NCBI GenBank assembly: GCA_964580235.1
Contig: CAZOJY010000014.1
Span: 1 to 44,991 of the forward strand
Source: G020348385 sp964580235
Lineage (GTDB): Bacteria > Acidobacteriota > Aminicenantia > Aminicenantales > Aminicenantaceae
Direction: 5' to 3'
Length of the DNA stretch: 44,991 nt
A program made the position numbers and the translations under genes. Below, in pieces: positions 1 to 6,735 of the stretch (the stretch's first letter is position 1; each line of letters begins with the position of its first letter). The notes beneath the pieces are model-generated. The model was not told the DNA's origin. It saw nothing but the letters and a program-made list of their open reading frames with translations, and ran no database searches.

Positions 1-60
1 GGAAATTCGGGACATGTACCGATTTTTTTAAAATCGGTAACGTGTCCCTTAAATTCCGGT
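1..60. repeat. GGGACA palindromic hairpin, copy 1
   Basis: Bases 9-26 and 30-48 form a long imperfect hairpin running from GGGACA through TACCGATTTT to its complement and TGTCCC. Partly complementary TACCGGAA-type arms lie outside it. A near-identical copy lies at 29061-29126. No coding potential is seen. The element looks like a REP-type or MITE-type palindrome; no transposase is present in the window. Its left edge may be cut by the window boundary. Confidence 0.75.
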
Positions 61-70
61 AAAAAAAATC

Positions 71-197
71 ATATTTATGAACAATTCAGGCTAGAAAATG
101 CCGATGATTTTTTTTCTTCAGCAATATCAGGAAGTCATCCTGACATTGCTTAAAAACCTTTTCAAGAAGAATCATTTTATATTCATCGGCATTTTTT
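71..197. repeat. ATTCAGG repeat plus nested three-tier hairpin
   Basis: A TTTATGAACAATTCAGG segment (75-90 area) belongs to the repeat family also seen near 8650, 28989 and 44872. It is followed by a nested hairpin. The outer 13-bp arms are 95-107 and 183-195 (AAAATGCCGATGA and its complement). The middle arms are TTCTTC (114-119) and GAAGAA (166-171). The inner 13-bp arms are 120-132 and 138-150, with one mismatch and a 5-nt loop. The structure could be a mobile palindrome or a folded RNA. Confidence 0.65.
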
Positions 198-454
198 ACC
201 CTACGAGCGGACATGAATTGTTGGGCGGGGTGGGTTGGCTACTTTGTTGTGATGCACTTGCGGTGGACAACCACAGCTGCATGGGTCGCGCCTCGCATCT
301 GCAGCAACCTCGGCCCGTTGCAAAAGAAGAAAATATTTTCTCACCCTTTTTTCAGAAATTGAATCCCTAGGTAAATATTGTCGGGATAGTTTGGAGAAAT
401 ATAACTTTATCACAAATGGAAAATAATGGAAAGAATCATATGAACAATTGAAAT
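198..454. other. Non-coding region with small hairpins, no gene seen
   Basis: No open frame here resembles a protein family. The GC-rich part (about 230-310) contains short inverted repeats, for example GTGG-acaa-CCAC and GCTGCA/TGCAGC arms. It ends downstream of the DUF6125 gene on the minus strand. It is probably a continuation of the repeat block or the relic of a mobile element; nothing firmer can be said. Confidence 0.4.
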
Positions 455-961
455 TTAGATGAAAAATTCCCATGCACACCAAACATCTTGAGGATGAGGA
501 TCCGGAGGACATACAAGGCATCGGGTTTGGATCCTGGAATCGATGGTTTTTGCAAAACCGCTGTATTCCACAATCCCGACGGATTTGCATGGAAAATCCT
601 CCAATCCTTGTCTCTGCCTCGCTTCCTGTACGCGGCAGCGGTTCATCCGGAAGACACACCTGGTTTTATTCACCTCCAGGACTTCCTGCACATTGATATA
701 AGCATAAAGTCGGAATTTGAGGGCTTGAATGAGGGAAGGGATGCCTCCTCCTTGCGCAAGGTGGAGCCTTTTCATAATTCTCCGGGCTTCGATCACCGTG
801 AACTTTTGCCAGGAATTTTTGTCCAGTTCGAGAGCCGCTTTTATCCCATATTTTTCCTCGACGGCTCTAAACCAGAGGCCGTCATGAGCAAGCCAGTTTT
901 TTGCTGCATCGTTCAGAAGCTCCCTGAGCTCTTGTGCATTTAAATCCTTGACATCTTTCAT
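455..961 (-). CDS. DUF6125-like cysteine-rich cytosolic protein
   Basis: A 168-residue protein of unknown function. The N-terminus carries a helical segment beginning MKDVKDLNAQELRELL and a FRAVEEKYG motif. The C-terminal half is cysteine-rich and ends in a CxxC-PPDPHP motif followed by CAWEF. This pattern resembles the DUF6125 family, whose cysteines may bind a metal or a substrate; that role is inference. There is no signal peptide or membrane segment, so it should be cytoplasmic. Its ATG overlaps the stop of the radical SAM gene upstream in an ATGA arrangement, so the two are probably translationally coupled. The length appears complete. Confidence 0.6.
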   Translation of the reverse strand: MKDVKDLNAQELRELLNDAAKNWLAHDGLWFRAVEEKYGIKAALELDKNSWQKFTVIEARRIMKRLHLAQGGGIPSLIQALKFRLYAYINVQEVLEVNKTRCVFRMNRCRVQEARQRQGLEDFPCKSVGIVEYSGFAKTIDSRIQTRCLVCPPDPHPQDVWCAWEFFI

Positions 962-1956
962 TCTCTTTCCCTTTCACCGCTTGGCTTATCTTTTTGCAGT
1001 TCTGATACAAAATTTAAAGAGGAGGCGGATTCATAAAATTTCTTGCCTTCGTAGGTGAGGACTTTGATTTTTCCTTCTTCGAGGAGAAAATCGCAATATT
1101 TAGTCAGTTCATTTTTATGTTTTCCTAAAGATTTGCTCATATCTGACAGGGTGATAGGTCTTCGTGCCACAATCGACAAGATGGCCTCTTCAAGATTTTG
1201 AGAAACCGACAAATGCTGGATTCGAGAGAATTTCGCAACAACTTCGGCTTTTTTTCCGAAAATTTTTCTCATTTTTTTCAATTCCTGAGAGCTTAACGGA
1301 TGAGCAGACTTTTCTGCGGGTGGGCGGACAACCGTGTTAAGTTGGATTCTATCAGGATTGATTTCGGCAATGAGTTTTTTGAGTTTTTGGATGTGCGAAG
1401 AGGAATCATTCACGCCCTTGACAAGAAGAACTTCGAGCCAGATCTCTCTGGTGAATTCTTGGCGGAATTTTATCATACCCTCAATTATCTTTTGGATTTT
1501 AAGAGAGGGATGGGGACGGTTCATCCGGTTAAATATTTCTTGAGTTGCAGCATCAAGCGAAGGCACGACCAAGTCGGCCTGAGATAAGGCCCCTCTAACG
1601 GTTTTGTTAGTGAAGAGGGTGCTGTTGGTGAGCACTGCCACCGGAATGGAGGTGATTTTTTTAATCTCTCGGATGAGTTTTCCGATGAGCACATTAAGGG
1701 TGGGTTCTCCTGAGCCAGAAAAAGTGATGGTGTCGATGCGCTGATCCGTGGCAATTGCTTTTTTTATTTGGTTCAAGATTGTATTGATGTTAAAAAATGT
1801 TTTCCGTTGCACTGTTTTCTGTTCGGTGGTCCCCAGCTGGCAATAAATGCAGTCCAAAGAACATGTTTTAAACGGCAGGATGTCGACTCCCAGGGAGTAA
1901 CCCAGACGTCTCGATGGGACAGGGCCATAAATGTAAAGGGGTTGGCTTTTTTTCAC
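958..1956 (-). CDS. Radical SAM protein with C-terminal winged-helix-like region
   Basis: A 332-residue radical SAM enzyme. The N-terminal GPVPSRRLG motif is followed by CSLDCIYC, a CX3CX2C cluster that binds the [4Fe-4S]/SAM centre. FSGSGEPTLN matches the glycine-rich SAM-binding strand. Residues about 240-310 look like a small helix-turn-helix or winged-helix domain. It resembles the COG0731-type Fe-S oxidoreductases, whose substrate is mostly unknown. The start is GTG at 1956, 17 nt after the DUF6485 gene, with AAAGG upstream. It forms a three-gene operon with DUF6485 (before) and DUF6125 (after). Confidence 0.8.
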   Translation of the reverse strand: MKKSQPLYIYGPVPSRRLGYSLGVDILPFKTCSLDCIYCQLGTTEQKTVQRKTFFNINTILNQIKKAIATDQRIDTITFSGSGEPTLNVLIGKLIREIKKITSIPVAVLTNSTLFTNKTVRGALSQADLVVPSLDAATQEIFNRMNRPHPSLKIQKIIEGMIKFRQEFTREIWLEVLLVKGVNDSSSHIQKLKKLIAEINPDRIQLNTVVRPPAEKSAHPLSSQELKKMRKIFGKKAEVVAKFSRIQHLSVSQNLEEAILSIVARRPITLSDMSKSLGKHKNELTKYCDFLLEEGKIKVLTYEGKKFYESASSLNFVSELQKDKPSGERERE

Positions 1957-1973
1957 CGTATTGAGCCTTTGTT

Positions 1974-2177
1974 TTAAGCCTTCTCCTTGTATACTTGGAT
2001 GAATCGCTTCAAAGACCGGTCGTAAGTTTTTTCCACCTCATCGGGGAAAAGGCAGGCCGGAAGCTCTCTCATTTTCCAATGATACCTGAGACAATCGCAG
2101 CATGTGCCCTTGCGGCTGCAAGGTTCCCATGTGCAGCTGCAATTCTGAAGATTATCGTTTTCTTGACATTCTTTCAT
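1974..2177 (-). CDS. DUF6485-like small cysteine-rich protein
   Basis: A 67-residue protein with seven cysteines in its first 45 residues (NCSCTWEPCSRKGTCCDCL), then LPACLFP and a helical tail. This pattern resembles the DUF6485 family of small cytosolic proteins of unknown role. The cysteines suggest metal or Fe-S binding, which is inference. It is the first gene of the minus-strand trio with the radical SAM protein. It could be a partner or electron-transfer accessory of that enzyme, though nothing in the sequence proves this. Confidence 0.65.
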   Translation of the reverse strand: MKECQENDNLQNCSCTWEPCSRKGTCCDCLRYHWKMRELPACLFPDEVEKTYDRSLKRFIQVYKEKA

Positions 2178-2335
2178 TGTTCGCTCCGTCGAAGAATCAT
2201 TTCTGGGATGAATGAGTACTCGTTTTTTGAGGCGTCATTATATCAAACTCACCCTATTTTTTCATCTAAACCATATCGAAATTTCCTTCATTTTTTCATG
2301 AGAAATATTTTTCCTGCCTTCTTGAGAAGTTGCAA

Positions 2336-2364
2336 TTGCCCTCGTTATCGCAATGTTTTATACT
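2336..2364 (+). promoter_or_regulatory. Probable sigma-70-type promoter of queF
   Basis: TTGCCC (2336-2341) and TATACT (2359-2364) are separated by 17 nt. The expected transcription start, near 2371, is next to the ATG at 2372. The queF message would therefore be leaderless from that ATG, or would have a 40-nt leader if translation begins at the ATG at 2414. Confidence 0.5.
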
Positions 2365-2371
2365 GGAAAAA

Positions 2372-2791
2372 ATGAAAGAGAAGAAGAATTTGAAACAAAG
2401 AACGTTCCACTCTATGGAAAAAGAGTCCAAAGCCGGCCTGGGAGAAAGACTTCCTCCGATCGACACGTTTCCCAATCAGTTTCCCGATTATGAGATAAAA
2501 ATCGAGATTCCCGAATTCACATCCGTTTGTCCTAAAACAGGTCTCCCGGATTTTGGAGTTCTTGTGATTCGGTATATCCCTGACAAACACTGTCTCGAGC
2601 TAAAATCTCTCAAAATGTATCTGTTAGGATACAGAAACATGGGGATTTTTTATGAAAATGCCGTGAATCGTATCCTGGAGGATATTGTCAAAGCCTGCCG
2701 ACCGGTTCGTGCTGCGGTTATCGGTGAATTCAATCCCAGAGGAGGGATGATGTCTACAGTGGAAGCACACTATCCCAGAGAAATGGAATAG
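2372..2791 (+). CDS. queF: NADPH-dependent 7-cyano-7-deazaguanine reductase
   Basis: QueF reduces the nitrile of preQ0 to the amine preQ1 in queuosine biosynthesis, in the cytoplasm. The protein is about 139 residues. It shows the PEFTSVCPKTGLPDFG motif with catalytic Cys about 53 and Asp about 60, and the LELKSLKMYL substrate/NADPH motif of single-domain (type I) QueF. It ends soon after PRGGMMS, shorter than the Bacillus enzyme. The start at 2372 was chosen from a weak GGAAAAA upstream; an ATG at 2414 is also possible. An EamA transporter follows after 27 nt. The genes making its substrate lie on the other strand just beyond. Confidence 0.9.
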   Translation: MKEKKNLKQRTFHSMEKESKAGLGERLPPIDTFPNQFPDYEIKIEIPEFTSVCPKTGLPDFGVLVIRYIPDKHCLELKSLKMYLLGYRNMGIFYENAVNRILEDIVKACRPVRAAVIGEFNPRGGMMSTVEAHYPREME

Positions 2792-2818
2792 TCAGGAACA
2801 CGGTCGGTTCGGCTAAGC

Positions 2819-3724
2819 ATGGAAAATCAAGACAAATTAGGCCTGACAGATGTTTTTATGCTTCTTGTCATATTGATTTGGGCCGTCAATTTTCCCTTAA
2901 TTAAAATAGCCCTCCGTGAATTCTCTCCCCTGGCCTTTAACGGCATTCGCCTTACTTTCGCATCGACGGTGTTAATCATCTTTCTTTTGTTTTCCAAACA
3001 GGGCCTCAGTGTTGCGAAAAAAGACATCTGGAAGCTCGTGGTCTTGGGAATTGTCGGCAATACTGTCTACCAGTTATTGTTCATTCACGGCATTAACCTG
3101 ACCACTGCCTCGAATACATCCATTATCATGGCAATGACCCCGGCTTCCGTGGCTTTGCTGAGCTCGGTTTTCAAACATGAAAGAGTCCATTGGGCTGCCT
3201 GGTTAGGTATCGCTCTTTCTTTTGCGGGATTTTATCTTGTGATCACCAAACAGCCGGGGACGTTCGCATTGTCTTGGGAAAATTTGCGCGGCGACATAAT
3301 GATTTTTTTCGGAAACCTTGTCTGGGCCATCTACACGGTCTTTTCCAAACCCCTGTTGGGTCGGATTTCCCCCTTAAAATGGTCCTCCCTCACGCTGGCT
3401 ATCGGAACGATGTTTTATATCCCCATTTGTATTCCGGCATTTATTAAGCAGGACTTCCAACAGGTCTCTCTCAAGGCTTGGGCTATCCTTATCTATTCTG
3501 GAATTTTTGCCCTGGCAGTCAGCTATGTTATCTGGTATGTGTCTGTTAAAAGAGTCGGTAACAGCAAAACGGCCATATATGGAAATTTAACCCCTGTTTT
3601 CACGATTATATTCGCGTCCTTTCTTATTGCCGAGAGGATTAACATCTGGCAGGCCGCAGGAACTGCGATCCTATTGATTGGTGTCTATTTGACACGATCA
3701 GGATACCGCTTCTTTAGAAAATAG
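2819..3724 (+). CDS. EamA/DMT-family transporter
   Basis: A 301-residue integral membrane protein with about ten hydrophobic helices in two EamA repeats (roughly 10-145 and 160-295). The first repeat opens with FMLLVILIWAVNFPLIKIAL, which is typical of drug/metabolite transporters. Substrates in this family range from amino acids to nucleosides and cannot be read from sequence. It follows queF by 27 nt on the same strand and converges on queE, so it sits inside the queuosine gene block. A role in moving a deazapurine intermediate is possible but unproven. Confidence 0.85.
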   Translation: MENQDKLGLTDVFMLLVILIWAVNFPLIKIALREFSPLAFNGIRLTFASTVLIIFLLFSKQGLSVAKKDIWKLVVLGIVGNTVYQLLFIHGINLTTASNTSIIMAMTPASVALLSSVFKHERVHWAAWLGIALSFAGFYLVITKQPGTFALSWENLRGDIMIFFGNLVWAIYTVFSKPLLGRISPLKWSSLTLAIGTMFYIPICIPAFIKQDFQQVSLKAWAILIYSGIFALAVSYVIWYVSVKRVGNSKTAIYGNLTPVFTIIFASFLIAERINIWQAAGTAILLIGVYLTRSGYRFFRK

Positions 3725-3746
3725 GGCCCGAAAGAGGAAAGTGATT

Positions 3747-4376
3747 CTAGCGCAGTCCGAAAATTTTGTGCATCTGAGCTGTTAATCTTATGTTTTTTAA
3801 ATCATCTTTCATGGCCTGATTGAGAACTTTTATGGCATATGTGGTACTCCATTTTTTGCAGGATTGAGGTTGGAGAAGAAGGGGAATCTTTTCTGGGAAA
3901 TCCTGTCTGAGTTTTTTCAACACACGGAGATTCAATCTTTTGGTCACCACAATTTTTACTTCTTTGGCCTTGGTCCTGAACTCAGGTTGATAAAAATAAA
4001 GGGGTGGCTTGGGGGAAATGGTGTACCAGTTCACGGCAAGGCTCCGGAAGATGGTGGCATTGGTTTCCACCTGAATTTTAAAGTCCTCAGCCTTAAGGCT
4101 CCTCACCAGCTCTCCGATATTTTGAATAAGAGGCTCTCCTCCTGTGAGGCATACCCATTTTGCGGGAAAAGAGCTGCAGATCTTATCGACCTTTTTTAGG
4201 ATTCGGGCAACCGTCATGTTTTGGCCTGCTTGCCAGGCATCCTTTGTGTCGCAAAAGTCACATTCTAGGTTGCACCCACAAAAGCGGATAAACAGAGTGG
4301 GTTCGCCCTGTCGCAGGCCTTCCCCTTGAATCGAGGGGAAAATTTCACTGATCTTCAGAGTAAGTGGCTGACGCAT
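3747..4376 (-). CDS. queE: 7-carboxy-7-deazaguanine synthase (radical SAM)
   Basis: QueE converts 6-carboxytetrahydropterin to 7-carboxy-7-deazaguanine. The 209-residue protein starts with ISEIFPSIQGEG, the family's N-terminal signature. It carries CNLECDFC at residues 35-42 (CX3CX2C cluster) and CLTGGEPLIQ as the SAM-binding GGEP motif. It is the last gene of the queC-queD-queE operon and overlaps the end of queD by 32 nt, which suggests translational coupling. The length is normal for the family. Confidence 0.93.
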   Translation of the reverse strand: MRQPLTLKISEIFPSIQGEGLRQGEPTLFIRFCGCNLECDFCDTKDAWQAGQNMTVARILKKVDKICSSFPAKWVCLTGGEPLIQNIGELVRSLKAEDFKIQVETNATIFRSLAVNWYTISPKPPLYFYQPEFRTKAKEVKIVVTKRLNLRVLKKLRQDFPEKIPLLLQPQSCKKWSTTYAIKVLNQAMKDDLKNIRLTAQMHKIFGLR

Positions 4377-4692
4377 CCTCAGATTCCCAAACCGTGACGG
4401 CCTTGACCGGAAATTCCCTTTTTAATTCCTGAAAAAATTTCTGTGAGAGATTTTCTGCAGAAGGGTTGATGTCATACACATCGTTAAGAAGAGTGTGGTC
4501 AGGAAGAATTGCCGCAAGTTTGTGTTTGATTTCCGTGAAGTCGATCCCTATGCCCGTGCTGTCCAGCTTCCATACTTCAATCTGGACCTCCACATGAAAG
4601 GTATGGCCGTGCATGCGTTCGCATTTGCCCTGGTATTCTTTCAAGAAATGCGCTGCCTGGAATTTATCCCGTACTTTCAGTATCCAACTCAT
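4345..4692 (-). CDS. queD: 6-carboxy-5,6,7,8-tetrahydropterin synthase
   Basis: QueD makes 6-carboxytetrahydropterin from dihydroneopterin triphosphate. The 115-residue protein has the zinc ligands His15 (FQAAH) and His28/His30 (MHGH), and the catalytic Cys24 (GKCERMHGH). A second conserved region, FTEIKHKL...DHTLLND, follows, then a C-terminal VWES glutamate motif. The start at 4692 is preferred over an upstream ATG at 4815 because GGAAGGA precedes it and because it forms an ATGA overlap with the queC stop. The C-terminus overlaps queE. Confidence 0.92.
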   Translation of the reverse strand: MSWILKVRDKFQAAHFLKEYQGKCERMHGHTFHVEVQIEVWKLDSTGIGIDFTEIKHKLAAILPDHTLLNDVYDINPSAENLSQKFFQELKREFPVKAVTVWESEDASATYSEDQ

Positions 4693-5384
4693 AATTTTCC
4701 TTCCTTTTCCAATCTTGCAATAAGGGGATCTTTTATCCCGGCGTCTTCCCAGGCTTTTTTGCGGAGCAGGCAGGAAGAACATTTTTGGCACGGAATTTCC
4801 GAACCATTGTAGCAAGAAATGGAATAAGAATAATCGGCCCCGAGAGAAAGACCTTCCTTTATGATTGCGGATTTCCTAGAATTCAGGAATGGAACGAGGA
4901 GCCGGACTTTTTTTCCTCCCATAACCACACCCGTGCCCGAGTTTATGGCATTTTCCATAGCGGTCACAAAAGATTCACGCGTGTCGGGGTAGTTGGGGGA
5001 GTCGATTACGTTAAATCCGCAAACAATCCTTGTGATATTCCTTGGCTCTGCCCAGGCTGCCGCTAGGGCAAGGAATATACCGTTCCGGAAAGGGACGTAA
5101 GTCGCCGGAAGCCCCACTTTTATCTGTGAGATATGTTCAAACTGAGGCAGAGGCACGGAGGAATCTGTCAGGGCAGACCCTCCGATCTGTTCAAGGTCCA
5201 CCCGGAAAATATTATGGGGGATATTAAGCAACTTCGCTATTTTCTGTGCCGCCCAAATTTCTACTGTGTGTCTCTGCCCGTAATCAAACGTCAGGGCTGT
5301 GGTTTGTTTGTTTCGGTGAAGAGACCAGTACAGAGCTGTCGTGGAGTCGATTCCGCCAGAGAAGAGGACGATGTTTTGTTCCAT
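4689..5384 (-). CDS. queC: 7-cyano-7-deazaguanine synthase
   Basis: QueC is an ATP-dependent amidotransferase-type enzyme that turns 7-carboxy-7-deazaguanine into preQ0. The N-terminal FSGGIDSTTAL is the PP-loop ATP motif. The C-terminal CYNGSEIPCQKCSSC cluster provides the zinc ligands. From the ATG at 5384 the protein has 231 residues and begins directly at the PP-loop strand, as in other QueC proteins. An in-frame ATG at 5459 would add 25 residues without family resemblance, and neither start has a strong ribosome site. It is the first gene of queC-queD-queE. Confidence 0.92.
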   Translation of the reverse strand: MEQNIVLFSGGIDSTTALYWSLHRNKQTTALTFDYGQRHTVEIWAAQKIAKLLNIPHNIFRVDLEQIGGSALTDSSVPLPQFEHISQIKVGLPATYVPFRNGIFLALAAAWAEPRNITRIVCGFNVIDSPNYPDTRESFVTAMENAINSGTGVVMGGKKVRLLVPFLNSRKSAIIKEGLSLGADYSYSISCYNGSEIPCQKCSSCLLRKKAWEDAGIKDPLIARLEKEGKL

Positions 5385-5515
5385 TTCGGCCAGATCTTCA
5401 ATGATGATAAAAGAAGGGGCTTTTTTTTGCAAGGCCGCTTTACTTGAGCCTGTTTTCATGCCATACTATGGAACTCAAATTAAACCACATATTTTTCTGA
5501 ACGAATAGACATCGG

Positions 5516-6352
5516 ATGAATAAAGAAAGACAAGAAAAAAGGGAATCTGTTCAGCTAAATAAGAGATTTGAGCTTTTTTCCCTTTTGAAGAAAAAACAGA
5601 ATATCACGTTGCGGGATGATCAGTATGATTTTTCCACGCTTTTTGATGCTGCCCATCAATTTCGCAATAACAGATATCGCTTCCGTTTGATCGATACAGG
5701 CCGGTTTGATCCGTTTGAGCTGGAATGGCTCGCTATTCATGGAGCTGATCTTTACACTTCTGATGAAACACGATCCAACCTTCATGAGCTGGAACTCATC
5801 AGTACCGCCTCAAAAAAGGGGAATACCGTTGTGGCCTTTTTGTTCAGCGGAAAACCGGATACAGAAGGAGAAGATATTTTATCCCTTTCGGACTTGATGA
5901 ATATAGGAGGCAGCGGTGCGTATTTGCATTTGACCAACAGGCAGCAGGAGCGGGATATCCAGGAGCTTTCTCAATTGGCCTACAGCTGTGCAAAAAGTGG
6001 AAGCTGGATGGTTTACTATCATCATGGACCTCTGGATGCATCGCTTTCGGAATTGGGACGTACCGGGGCTTGGATACATATCAGCGATCAGAGTTTAGAG
6101 CGGGAAAAAAGTCAGTCCATAATCACAGACATCGTTCTTTCCGCACAGTCGGCTGGCAGCAACTTGATTCTCCATTGGGATAAGGGGGTTAAATTTTCGG
6201 TTTTGGATGATATTGTCAAAGCGGGTGCGGTAGTGCTGTTCAAATGCCCCTTGTTTGATTACAAATCTCCGTTGAAGGCTTTGGATAAGGGGGTCCGAAA
6301 GAAGAGGCTCGATTTTAGGGCGTATTATCTCCATCCTTCAGTTCTGCCCTAG
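5516..6352 (+). CDS. Unknown protein heading the V-ATPase operon, barrel-like
   Basis: A 278-residue protein I do not recognise. After a charged N-terminus (about 1-35) it shows recurring strand-helix units, such as YRFRLIDTGRFDPFELEWL, NTVVAFLFSGK, GAYLHLTNRQ, SWMVYYHHGPLD and GSNLILHWDKG. This pattern suggests an alpha/beta barrel, which is inference from periodicity only. There is no signal peptide and no clear catalytic motif. Its stop lies 20 nt before the ATG of the V-ATPase stalk subunit, so it is very probably the first gene of that operon. It could be an assembly factor or regulator, or a co-transcribed bystander. Confidence 0.6.
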   Translation: MNKERQEKRESVQLNKRFELFSLLKKKQNITLRDDQYDFSTLFDAAHQFRNNRYRFRLIDTGRFDPFELEWLAIHGADLYTSDETRSNLHELELISTASKKGNTVVAFLFSGKPDTEGEDILSLSDLMNIGGSGAYLHLTNRQQERDIQELSQLAYSCAKSGSWMVYYHHGPLDASLSELGRTGAWIHISDQSLEREKSQSIITDIVLSAQSAGSNLILHWDKGVKFSVLDDIVKAGAVVLFKCPLFDYKSPLKALDKGVRKKRLDFRAYYLHPSVLP

Positions 6353-6372
6353 AAAAAAGAAAGGTTTTGGCA

Positions 6373-6732
6373 ATGGCTGAAAAAATCCCCGATAATGAGG
6401 CCTTTGAGGCCCTTCAGAAAATAAAGCGGGCCGAAGATAAGGCCAAAGATATCATCCAGGAAGCACGGGAAAAAACTTCTCTCCAAATTGTCCAGGACGC
6501 ATATGAGGAAGCCGAGAAGATTAAGATGCAAATTTTAAAAGAAGCCAAAGAAAAAGCTGCTAGAAAGAAAAAGGAAATCATCGAAAGAGCAGAGAAAGAA
6601 CAAAAAAAGATTCAAAAGGAAACCGACCAAGAAATATCCGAACTCCACCGAAATACCCGCTCCCTGATGCCTAAAGCTGTGGAGAAAATTGGGAAAAAAG
6701 TGGAACAATTTTTGCTCAAGGGGGGTCTTTAA
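6373..6732 (+). CDS. V-type ATPase peripheral stalk subunit G/H
   Basis: A 119-residue, almost wholly charged coiled-coil protein, rich in Ala, Lys and Glu and without a globular core. This matches the G/H (NtpF) stator subunit that pairs with subunit E in the peripheral stalk of bacterial V-ATPases. Its place directly before subunit I matches ntpF-ntpI of Enterococcus. The ATG at 6373 is preferred over TTG at 6367 because AAGG (6361-6364) is at the proper distance. The next gene follows after 3 nt. Confidence 0.75.
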   Translation: MAEKIPDNEAFEALQKIKRAEDKAKDIIQEAREKTSLQIVQDAYEEAEKIKMQILKEAKEKAARKKKEIIERAEKEQKKIQKETDQEISELHRNTRSLMPKAVEKIGKKVEQFLLKGGL

Positions 6733-6735
6733 TCC

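Noticed and set aside
98..370. Open frame of 90 codons at the left end
   Set aside because: It runs through the nested hairpin repeat, has no ribosome site and no family resemblance.
472..943. Plus-strand frames opposite the DUF6125 gene
   Set aside because: Antisense shadows; the minus frame has the family motifs and an ATGA link to its neighbour.
2178..2371. preQ1 riboswitch upstream of queF
   Set aside because: No recognisable preQ1 aptamer pattern, and the best promoter starts transcription next to the ATG, leaving no room for a leader.
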